Part shown: piece by piece, positions 1 to 8,763 of the stretch
How the letters are laid out: each line of letters starts with the position of its first letter
Numbering within the stretch: position 1 is the stretch's first letter
Origin: Gari tellinella
Taxonomy: Eukaryota; Mollusca; Bivalvia; Cardiida; Psammobiidae
Length of the DNA stretch: 64,000 nucleotides
Direction: 5' to 3'
Assembly (NCBI GenBank): GCA_922989275.2
Contig: OV277863.1
Span: 46,606,999 to 46,670,998 of the forward strand
Position numbers and translations under genes: made by a program
The notes under the pieces: generated by a model
What the model saw: the letters and a program-made list of their open reading frames with translations, nothing else
Told to the model about the DNA's origin: nothing
Databases searched by the model: none

Positions 1-456
1 TTAGTATAAAATCTGCAGTTTTATCTTGTGCCTTTCTCCTCCTGACTCCTTTTGTAGGGCCCTTTCTGACTGGTCAGTATTCTAGTTTGCTGCTAAAGTC
101 AGCTTCTTTAAAACTAGAAAGAATAACCACTTCTCCACTGTAGGAGTCCTGCACCCTTTTCCATGGACATTTTTCCTTATTTCAATAGCTATTTTGAATG
201 TAACAGTTCAAATGATAAGTACAGGTGACCATTATTCACAGGTCAATTAAAGGAGGAAATAGGTCGGGAGGAATTCAGACTGGCTGTTGTTGACAGGTTG
301 TTGTTCAGAGGTGACCGTTCACACATGTTTGACTGTATGAATATCTGACAGAGTTATATACATGCACAATAATTCACTTCACCTTGCTTGAAGCAGTCGC
401 CTGCCTTGAATGTCTGATAATTAACACAATTCATTTTTGGCAATATATTGCATAAT
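1..456. other. No gene seen; unique-looking AT-rich DNA
   Basis: I see no coding segment, RNA gene or strong repeat here. The right edge meets a copy of the ~70 bp palindrome family. Confidence 0.4.
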
Positions 457-520
457 GACAAACGGTGCAGATCCTGATTAAAAGGCTAGTTTAAGAGCCC
501 TCTTATCTGGGTCTACACTG
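457..520. repeat. ~70 bp dispersed palindrome, copy 1
   Basis: The left arm (AAACGGTGCAGATCCTGAT) and the right arm (ATCTGGGTCTACACTG) are imperfectly complementary. The copy belongs to the family described at 58179-58250 and is of the 'GAGGGCTC' subtype that also occurs at 8143, 13512, 41295 and 59773. Confidence 0.6.
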
Positions 521-591
521 AATTTAGAGGTTAAACACTCTTTGCATGATCCCATCAGTCATGAAAACTGTTTGTAATGGACCAGTTTATG

Positions 592-834
592 TTAACCCTT
601 TACCCCATAGCCTAATTCTAATTTTAAAATAGGTTACCACTTATAGCAGGTTGAAAGTAAAGCAGAATGCGCCTTAAGGCACATTCTGCTTTACTTTCAG
701 CCTGCTTAAAGCTACCATCTGCTAGAATATAGAAAATATTTCTCATCATACATATTTATAACAGTATAAATTCGAACTATTTTCTTCAGTGTAGAAATGA
801 AATAAAGGCGTATTTATGAGGTAATGGGTCAAGA
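592..834. repeat. TTAACCC-type inverted-repeat element with internal palindrome
   Basis: The element opens with TTAACCCTTTACCCC and closes with GGTAATGGGTC, so its ends are roughly inverted. Inside, 656-703 is a near-perfect palindrome centred on GCCTTAAGGC with arms reading AAAGTAAAGCAGAATG. A conserved tail follows, with blocks such as TCTGCTAG, ATAAATT and TTTTCTTCAGTG. Related copies lie at about 7680-7920, 45606-45800, 55301-55521, 55535-55788, 61488-61715 and 61997-62163. No protein is encoded, so I read it as a MITE-like element of unassigned superfamily. Confidence 0.6.
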
Positions 835-1273
835 CTGGTCTTCAGATAGTTTGGGCCGAGTTGTTCTGTATACCCATTGCATGATTGTAAGAGGCGACTT
901 ATTGGGGTTCATCATAAACGGGAATTTCTGTATCTCTGATTTTCTAGCAGGGGATAAGTTTCTGAATACATAACCCGCTTTTATAATGATGTTAATTAGA
1001 TTAAGATCCAGCAAGTTTTCTCCTGTTATGACTGGTAAGCCTGTTGTCAGTATATAACCCATTACCCCACAGGTTTTTGACACATATTAAAAAATTAGTT
1101 TTTTTACTTGACGTCTATTATATTTATTAGATGTATATTTCATATAGCTGATTGGGAAGAGGGTCATGTTTTGACATAAACCTGTTTGCTCTAGGATAAT
1201 GAATTAAGGTGAAAGTTCCAGCCGTTAGGGCCGTTTACTGTTAAAATCGACTAGATTAGCCTTACTCATTCAC

Positions 1274-1510
1274 TCACTCATCCCTTGACTGATTGTCTCG
1301 TCGTAGGGTGGATTCTGACGCCGAAGAAGCTGTCCTTTGTCTCCAACCTGGTCTATCTGCAGCATACGTTATCAGCTCTGGCATTGACAGTTCTGTCCAC
1401 TCTTTTACATTGTCGGACCAACTCTTCCTCTGCCTTCCTCGTCTACGCCCACCTTCCACTGTCCCTTGGAGGATAGTTTTGCTAAGATTACCCCTACATT
1501 ATGCACAAAA
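1274..1510 (-). pseudogene. 3' end of a LINE reverse-transcriptase ORF (RTE-like tail)
   Basis: Read on the minus strand, the open frame passes through KTILQGTVEGGRRRGRQRK, then SWSDNVKEWT and a short tail ending RPGWRQR. The basic G-R-R-R-G-R-Q-R-K run followed by W-x-D-N-x-K-E-W is the usual extreme C-terminus of RTE-like endonuclease/reverse-transcriptase polyproteins in bivalves. No catalytic part of the enzyme lies upstream, so this is a 5'-truncated fragment, as left by incomplete reverse transcription. The class assignment rests on recognition of the tail only. Confidence 0.6.
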
Positions 1511-1600
1511 TACAAATATAAGAGCAAATGGGTTGGGCCACAAGTTCTAATGTTGGTAGAACTTGCGGCCCAATCCTAATGCTCTTATATTTATATTTTG
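1505..1600. repeat. Imperfect 96 bp palindrome
   Basis: CAAAATACAAATATAAGAGC at the left is matched by GCTCTTATATTTATATTTTG at the right, with further pairing (GGGTTGGGCC/GGCCCAATCC and AAGTTCTA/TAGAACTT) towards a short loop. It is a fold-back repeat without coding content. Confidence 0.7.
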
Positions 1601-1689
1601 TAAATTTACTTTTGAACTTGTGCTATATGGTTGTACAAATATATAGCAATAAAATATGTTTGAACTAAACTACTCACGTTGCCATGGAC

Positions 1690-1870
1690 GTCAGAAACGA
1701 CATGGCCAACGTTTATGCAAATTTTCGTTCTATATTCACGTACTGTGGCATTATATGACGGAATTTGATCAAACAAAAGTAAATATTGATAAATTAATCA
1801 TTTCCTTAGGGCACCACAAGAGAATATCAGTGATCTAGTTGATTTTAGCAGCAGTTTAAGTTGACAGTTT
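1690..1870 (+). repeat. Dispersed repeat, copy A (sister at 60050-60210)
   Basis: The stretch around ACGTACTGTGGCATTATATG, with GACGGAATTTGAT and GATAAATTAATC downstream, is shared in the same order and orientation with 60050-60210. The two copies differ by scattered substitutions. No protein is evident. Confidence 0.6.
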
Positions 1871-2366
1871 AGATTATTATGCCTCAATTTCATTTACAAT
1901 GTTAATTTCCCATAGGCCACCGTGACTTAAAAATACTGCCAGACTCAGCGGGAAAAAAATACTATCTTAAAAATACTGTATCCCGCTGTCATAGGTTATC
2001 TAATGTAGTTAATGACCTCAGATCGAAAATGACGTCAAATCCATGTCATCGCGCCAAAGCGTCATTTGAGATAACCTTAAAACTTGGATCTACAATTTGA
2101 AGCAGTTTGAAGTTGACTAAATAATGCAAACAAACAGTCAGGCCCAAACCTATGCATGACGGGTATATTAAAACGGTCCTATGCATGTTTATTTATAAAG
2201 GGTTTGTGTAATTCCTTCAAATTCCATATTTTTATAAACAGTGAATTTTATTATGAATCGTATGCGGATCTAGTTACATTTATAATTCCAGCCAGCTTGA
2301 GGAACGTTCTAGATTTCCTGAAAGAATGATCCCAGAATTTCGGTATAATAAAATAAATATATGTCC

Positions 2367-2476
2367 GACAGGGTGTCAGTGAAATTGTCAACTTTCGGGA
2401 AAATACTGTCAACCTCGGCTTCGCCTCGGTTGACTGTATTTTCAGGAAAGTTGACAATTTTACTGTCACCCTGTTT
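2367..2476. repeat. 110 bp fold-back repeat
   Basis: GACAGGGTGTCAGT, TTGTCAACTTTC and ATACTGTCAACC in the left arm are mirrored by GGTTGACTGTAT, AAAGTTGACAAT and ACTGTCACCCTGT in the right arm, around a CGGCTTCGCCTCGG centre. No reading frame of note. Confidence 0.75.
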
Positions 2477-2481
2477 GACAT

Positions 2482-3443
2482 GCAGGCATGGGGTCAATTA
2501 CTTGAGAATGTAATTCATTACATTGCCAAAACAGTGCATTCAATTACAATTACTCAACTTTTACAATTGTAATGAATTAAATTACAATTAGATTGGCAAA
2601 GTAATGCATTACATTACACATTACATTTCTATTTCAAGCTATGATACCAATCCAAAATTATGTCTGAACAAAAAAACAAACTAATAAGCATATAATATCT
2701 AACTGATAGGTTGTTAACTACAAGTTCATTGGCAGCTAGATTTATAGAGATTGGAAACATAAGTATACATTTATAAAGTTCGAAAAGTCAAAGCCCCTTT
2801 ATACAGGATGTCCCAAAAAACCGGAACCCTAGTTCAAAGGTATATTTTTCCTAAAGTAGACACATGTTTTAAAAGATAAATATATAGTTATGTAGATACA
2901 TTAGTTTTGTGTATTTCTGCCAAATTGTATTTATAAATATAAATTTGTTTTAAAGTTATGAGCATTTTAATGAAGAGACCAAAATCTTTTTTGCACTGTT
3001 AAAGCATAGTCTAAACAATCATGCAACTGTTTTATTCTCTCTTGTATACGTATCAATTGTCTCAAAAACCAACACATACACATGCTGCACATACACATTG
3101 GGTCTAATCAAGTCATCTTATATTTTTATAAAGAATTTATTACAAATTGCCTGTCATTTGAGCGTATTTCAACATGCTGGTAAGTGAATATGGCACAAAT
3201 GGCGTTTATCAAACGCTACACATGTTTAATTTCTGTCATAAGTCGTCAGATTATTCTTGTCAATTATTTTAATTTGCGATGTTTATTTCATAACCAATTA
3301 ATCTGTACAGTTTAATATCTATGTTGGAATCATATTTTATTTTTGTTTTAAAAAAGGACATTTATCCCGACATCGCCAAGTTATTTTCAAATACCTCTTT
3401 TATGCAGAGCAACTGTGGTAGAAATAACATTTATATGTTAGGT
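2482..3443. other. No gene; TAATG-rich low-complexity then plain AT-rich DNA
   Basis: Positions 2500-2640 are a degenerate run of ATTACA/TAATG words. The rest to 3443 shows no coding frame or recognisable repeat. Confidence 0.5.
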
Positions 3444-3459
3444 TCCCCCCCCCCCCCCA
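3444..3459. repeat. Homopolymer C run
   Basis: A run of about 14-15 C follows GGTT. A comparable G run is present at about 8021-8032. Both are likely length-unstable. Confidence 0.7.
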
Positions 3460-3491
3460 TTTGAAATACATGTAGTGAAACCTGTTTAAGT

Positions 3492-3561
3492 ATAGGTTAG
3501 ACCATGGTTGCGCGCGAATAAACTATGTCTTTTATTCGCGCGCAACCATGGTCTAACCTAT
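3492..3561. repeat. Perfect palindrome, 31 bp arms, 8 nt loop
   Basis: The left arm 3492-3522 begins ATAGGTTAGACCATGG and continues through GCGCGCG. The right arm 3531-3561 is its exact reverse complement. The loop is CTATGTCT. No direct duplication of flanking bases is visible. Confidence 0.85.
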
Positions 3562-3707
3562 TTAGCACTGGCTTGGGCTCAAAGAAAAACAAGAAGACCT
3601 TTTTTTCTGCTTTTTGTTTGAGACGAAAAAGTCATTTTATTTGTAATATTTTACTTAAATTGAAAGGTTATTTCAATGTGTAGTTTGAGACATTAAGCAT
3701 GCTTTAA

Positions 3708-4243
3708 AGGGACTCGCAACCGGATGGTGTACTTGTCAAAATAAAATAAAATACTCAAATAAAAGCAAATTTGTGGCATTATTTGGCTTCTGACATTAAA
3801 AAAATATGATCAGTCCAAAAAACGTCTCAAGAATCGTCACCGAATCTTAGTTTTTTAGATATTTTCCATCGTTTTTCCATAGCGTTAGCTAACGGTATAG
3901 TTGTTGTTGTTGCTTCTCTACACGGGCTCAGACATAAACACGAGCCGAATTACGAAGTTGTATGCACTTTCGATCGCTACACATTGAAATACGTTAAATC
4001 GATCCGAGATAAACGGATAGTTCCGTGGTCCATTGGTCTAAGCGGTTTCCCCTATTTTGCCTTCTGTCCGCCAATGCCGGGCCCCGGGTTCGAATCCCAC
4101 CAGAGACCAATATTTTTTTTTATTGAAATACATTTTTTTAAACAGAATTTCTTATCCTAAACTAATTCTTTACCATTTATATAAGCGTTTGACACATATT
4201 TACAAATTACTATTTTTAATGCACCATCTGGTTGCGAGTCGCT
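3708..4243. mobile_element. TTAA-flanked MITE carrying a tRNA-like segment
   Basis: The ends are AGGGACTCGCAACCGGATGG and, inverted, AGCGACTCGCAACCAGATGG. Each is bordered directly by TTAA (3704-3707 and 4244-4247). A TTAA target duplication is the signature of piggyBac-like (and some other) cut-and-paste transposases. The 536 bp body encodes no transposase, so the element is non-autonomous. An 82 nt tRNA-like sequence lies inside at 4027-4108. Confidence 0.75.
4027..4108 (+). pseudogene. tRNA-like sequence inside the MITE
   Basis: The stretch contains an A-box-like TGGTCTAAGCGG and a textbook B box GGTTCGAATCCC, and ends GAGACC, which pairs with the initial GGTC. Spacing leaves room for a long variable arm as in Leu/Ser tRNAs. 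A run of T follows at 4113, as in a Pol III terminator. Acceptor pairing is incomplete, so I take it as tRNA-derived and probably not a working tRNA gene. Confidence 0.45.
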
Positions 4244-5024
4244 TTAACACCAACACAAATAACGCTTATTGAAGCTCTATATGTAAGCACAATTCATTAT
4301 TGATTGCCTTTAAAGTTTAGGTCTCGCTGTACATAATATGACGTCACCAAGCGTGTGCAGTTCCCCTCTGATCTCAGCTGTTTAGTAAAGACAATCTAGA
4401 CATGCATATTGCGGTTTTTATATCTACAGCTGAAACAATGCATATATCTAGGTCCAAATGGATTGGGTAGATCTAGATCTTTTATTGATACTGTGGAAGT
4501 ACCGCATTGCTTTAATTTGAATCCTTGATCTGGTGTTTTAGACTATTTATTCCGATTATTTATTATCTACAGTGCAGGATAAGGTTTTCGCGGTGGCCCG
4601 CTCGGAGGATTGCTAGGGTTGTGACGTCAAATTGTCTTGAGATGACGGAAGCGTGAAATAAGTGAACAGTGTGTTAGTTATTTCATGGTTTTGTGAAATA
4701 AACGATATATTCACAGGGTTTTTGAGGCATCTGATTGGCCGAGAGCTCCAAGCCATGTGCTAATGACCGATAACCGTCAATGACATGTGATATTTATATA
4801 CTACCTTTCCGATTCCCGTCGTATACTTTTTCTCTATATCTTGGATAACGTTTTTTTTTAGCTCACCTGGCACAAAGTGCCAAGGTGAGCTATTGTGATC
4901 GCCCTGTGTCCGTCGTCGTCAGTCCGTCTGTCAGTCCGTGCGTCCGTCCGTCCAGAGGCTTACGGGAGGGTACTTATGTGGCTAAAATTCTTAGCCCCAT
5001 AATTGAAAAACATTAACCTGGCCG

Positions 5025-5085
5025 TCTCTTGTGACATTAACCTGGCCATTTCTTGTGACATTAACCTGGCCAGTTGTAGGACATA
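5025..5085 (+). repeat. Short tandem repeat inside element A
   Basis: Three copies of a ~24 bp unit containing GACATTAACCTGGCC. Confidence 0.8.
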
Positions 5086-6148
5086 GGGTTAGGGGTAGGG
5101 TTAGCCTCCAGATCATTTTTTTCTAAGTTAGAGCAAAAATGAATTGTCGCTTGTGTGGCTAGCCACCCAAAAGAAATGCATAGAAAATAGCCACATAAGT
5201 ATCCCCCCGTTAGAACGTCCGTCCGTCCGTCGTCAAACTTTTTCTTTAAAGATCTTCTTCTTGGAAACCACTGGGCCAATTTCTTCAAAACTTCATAGGA
5301 TTGTTCCTTGTAGGGTACTCTCTCAGATTTCTTCAAATATAGGTCATCCAATTGAAATTGTGGTTGCCATGGCAACCAATTGAAAAAAAACTTTAAAAAT
5401 CTTCTTGTCAAAAACCGCTGGTCCGATTTGAAAGTAATTTCACACAAATGATCCATGGGTGACCCTCTACCAGATTTCTTAAAATAATTTTGATATCTAA
5501 AAAAACATGGCCGCCGGTGGGTGGGGCACATTTTCCTTATGTTACTGTATAGTAAAAACTTTAAAAATCTTCTGTGAAACTACTGGTCCAAATTGAAAAT
5601 AATTTTACACAAATGTGCCATTGGTGACCCTCTATCAGATTTCTTAAAAATAATTTTCCTATTTTAAAAAACATGGCCGCTAGTGGGTGGGGCAGATTTT
5701 TTTTATATGGCTATTATAGTTAGAACTTTAAAAATCTTCTTGTCTGAAACCGCTGGTCCGATTTGAAAGTAATTTCACACAAATGATCCATGGGTGACCC
5801 TCTACCAGATTTCTTAAAATAATTTTGATATCTAAAAAAACATGGCCGCTAGTGGGTGGGGCACATTTTCCTTATGTAACTGTATAGTAAAAACTTTAAA
5901 ATCTCCTTCTGTGAAACTACTGGTCCAAATTGTAAATAATTTTACACAAATGATCCATTCATGACTCTCTACCAGATTTCTTAAAATCATTTTGTTATCT
6001 TTAAAATCATGGCCGCCAGTTGCTGGGGCAAGTTTTCCTAATATTTCTGTATAGAAAATCTTTAAAAATCTTTTTCTCTGAAACTATTGGTCTGATTTAA
6101 GAATATTTTTACACAAATAATGATTCATGGGTGACCCTTTGCCAGTTT

Positions 6149-7513
6149 TTAGCTCACCTGAGCTAGCTCAGGGTGAGCTATTGCAATCCTTGATTGTAGG
6201 GCGTCCGTCGTGCGTCGTGCGGCGTCAACAATTTTAGTGTTTACACTCTAGAGACCACACTTTTTATCCAATCTTTCTCAAACTTGCTCAGATGGTATAT
6301 TGCCATAAGAGTTCGGATGAGTTCGATTGTGGTTGAAATCGGACAAATAGGTCATGAGTTATCTACCTTTGAACTGCTGAAAATGCCATATTTAACAGTG
6401 TTTACACTCTAGAGGCCACAGTATTTATCCAATCTTTCTAAAACCTGCCCAGATTGTATATGACCATAAGAGTTTGGAAGAGTTCGATTTTGGTTGAAAT
6501 CGGACAAAAGATCAAGAGTTATCTACCTTTGAATTGCTGAAAATGCCATATTTAACGGTGTTTACACTCTAGAGGCCACAGTATTTATCTAATCTTTCTA
6601 AAACCTGCCCAGATTGTATATGACCATAAGAGTTCGGATGAGTTTGATTTTGGTTGAAATCGGACAAATAGATCAAGAGTAATCTACCTTTGAATTGCTG
6701 AAAATGCCATTTTTAACGGTGTTTACACTCTAGAGTTCACAATTTTTATCAAATCTTTCTTAAACTTGCTCAGATTGTATATTACTATAAGAGTTCAGAT
6801 GAGTTTGATTATGGTTGAAAGCAGACTTATAGGTCGAGAGTTATATACCTTTGAATTGCTGAAAATGCCATATTTAACGATGTTTACACTCTAGAGGCCA
6901 CACATTTTATCCAATCTTTCTCATAAGACTTCGGATGAGTTCAATTTTGGTTGTAATCGGATCAATAGGTCAAGAGTTATCTACCTTTGAATTGCTGAAA
7001 ATGATATATTTAACAGTGTTTACGCTCTAGAGGCCACAATATTTATCCAAGCTCTCTCAAACTTGCCCATATTGTATATGACCATAAGAGTTGGAAAAAG
7101 GATGATTATGGTTGGAATCAGACAAATAGATCAAGAGATATCTACCTTTGAATTGCTGAAAATGCCATATTTTACAGCGTTTACACTCTTGCAACTACAG
7201 TTTTCAATGGATTTTGATTATACTTGTACACAAAGGATGTAGCTATACGTTCTCGAAGGAGTGCAATTATTGTTGAAATGTAATCATTGTGGCAATAGTT
7301 ACCTGCCCTTGGTATACTTTGAAATGCTAGAAAAAGGCTTAATTTCAGTATTGTTTAGGCTCTAGTTATCTGCCTTTGATGTACTCTACTATACTACAGT
7401 AGGTCGACAAACTTGAATGGATTTAGAATAAAACGGGTGAAATTCAAAGGTGAAGCTATCAGGCTTCATTACAAATGGTGAGCGATATCAGGGCCTTCAG
7501 GCCCTCTTGTTCT
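6149..7513 (+). mobile_element. Hairpin-ended tandem-core element B, nested in A
   Basis: The 5' end is TTAGCTCACCTGAGCTAGCT followed by CAGGGTGAGCTATTG. The 3' end is GGTGAGCG, then AGGGCCTTCAGGCCCT and CTTGTT. Between 6225 and 7180 lie about six units of 155-165 bp, each containing GTGTTTACACTCTAGAGGCC and ending near TTGAATTGCTGAAAATGCCA. The core is unrelated in sequence to that of element A, although the ends are alike. No protein is encoded. Confidence 0.65.
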
Positions 7514-7679
7514 TCAAATAATCTTCCTAGCTCAAACATGGGCGCCAGAGGGCGGGGATGAATTTACCAATGATGGCTTATAGTGAAAACTTTACCATTA
7601 CTGGTTCATTGCCATGACCGTAACAATGGGTACCAGGTGAGCGATTAAGGGCCGCATGCGGCTTTTGTTTTAAATATGT

Positions 7680-7920
7680 GTCAAGTACCTGTGCATTACC
7701 CCATATCCTGTTTCTTGTTTTGAAGAACACTAAAAGCAGGTTGAAAGTAAAACAGAATGCGCACGTTGCTTGACTTTCAGCCTGCTTTAAGCTCATATCT
7801 GATAGGAAAAAGAAAATAGTTCTTGTGGAACGTATTCATCACTGTATAAAGTGGAATTACTTTCTTTAGTGGAGGAATAAATTAAACTGTAAAATTTGCG
7901 TATTCATTGGATTACTGGTT
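7680..7920. repeat. TTAACCC-type element, diverged copy
   Basis: Matches the copy at 592-834: GCATTACCCC at the left, AGCAGGTTGAAAGTAAAACA with its partial palindrome partner, then TTCTTTAGTGGAGGAATAAA. Confidence 0.55.
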
Positions 7921-8142
7921 ATGACTGGTGTGGCATCGTGTCATATGTCTACCTTGTGCTATCAGTGTGGCAGTACTACACCTGTCCCACATATAAAGTA
8001 GAATCTCCCTATTTGGGAAGGGGGGGGGGGGTAAATTAGGTTAATATTGTGTTTACCCTTTCAACCCTTAATATCTCTTGTGGGTATTTATTGTCCGAAA
8101 TGTTGCATTATTGATATGAAGGCAAAAAAACGAATGAAACTA

Positions 8143-8208
8143 CCAAACAGTGCAGACCCTGATAAGAGGGCTCCTATATAGGGAGCCCTCTGATCAGGGT
8201 CTGCACAT
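8143..8208. repeat. ~70 bp dispersed palindrome, copy 2
   Basis: GTGCAGACCCTGATAAGAGG pairs with CCTCTGATCAGGGTCTGCAC apart from one mismatch. The loop is about CTATATAG. Same subtype as 457 and 13512. Confidence 0.75.
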
Positions 8209-8470
8209 GCAATCGGTAATCTCTGCTGGGGCTGTAGGGGTGAAAGGGTTAAGGCATGTGGTTGCTTAACACAAGATGAGAGTAAAGGAAAACGCTCCTT
8301 TAGCTGCCATCTCTTGGTTTGACGCTTCAAAAAAACTTCTTTTAGTAGGCCTGCTCCGTAATAATATTATGGTTCTACTGTAACTCAAATAGTCTGGATT
8401 GGACCATAAACCCGACACAAGTCACTCACTCAGATATTTTGGAACCTGGCCCCAAGATTATGATGCTTTT

Positions 8471-8573
8471 GAGTTCCGTCTAAGATGCATTTGATTGGTC
8501 AAGAGTTGAGCTTTGCTCAGCTTAAGCTCAAATCTGACCAATCAAATGCTTGAGAATAATCTTAGACTCAACT
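8471..8573. repeat. Fold-back repeat upstream of the LINE
   Basis: GCATTTGATTGGTC (8487-8500) and GACCAATCAAATGC (8536-8549) are exact inverted partners. Outer blocks GTCTAAGAT and ATCTTAGAC pair after a ~10 nt insertion on the right side. Confidence 0.65.
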
Positions 8574-8763
8574 CTTGATAACATTGAACCTTATCGTATA
8601 CTATGTGACCATGCGTTTGCTCAGGACTCCAGCTGTTTGCAATTCTTATACATCATTGTTTCGAAAGCAAACAACATGGGCTGGAAATTGGGATGTCTCG
8701 CCGCTTTATAAACGTTTGTATAATGTAGATCTACATCCTGAACAGGAACATAAACATCATTAG

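Larger units (their letters stand above)
4858..7673 (+). mobile_element. Hairpin-ended tandem-core element A (interrupted by element B)
   Basis: It starts after a T run with a hairpin (AGCTCACCTGGCAC / GTGCCAAGGTGAGCT), followed by GTCCGTCGTCGTC. It ends with CAGGTGAGCG, a small GGGCCGCATGCGGC hairpin and TTTTGTT. The interior holds four diverged units of about 170-175 bp (from about 5240 to 6148) typified by ACATGGCCGC and GGTGACCCTCTACCAGA. Element B (6149-7513) is inserted into the last unit, because the unit resumes at 7514 with CTTCAAATAATC. The plan (structured ends, tandem core, no transposase, insertion at T with no clear duplication) resembles Helentron-associated non-autonomous elements. 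That family call is an inference. Confidence 0.6.

Noticed and set aside
829..1083. Minus-strand 84-codon frame
   Set aside because: Its 3' end overlaps the TTAACCC-type element and no protein motif is visible.
5061..5531. Minus-strand 156-codon frame, with a relative at 37212-37415
   Set aside because: It lies in the tandem core of element A. Repeated units give repeated pseudo-protein such as KKSGRGSPMDHL, and other units carry stops in the same frame.
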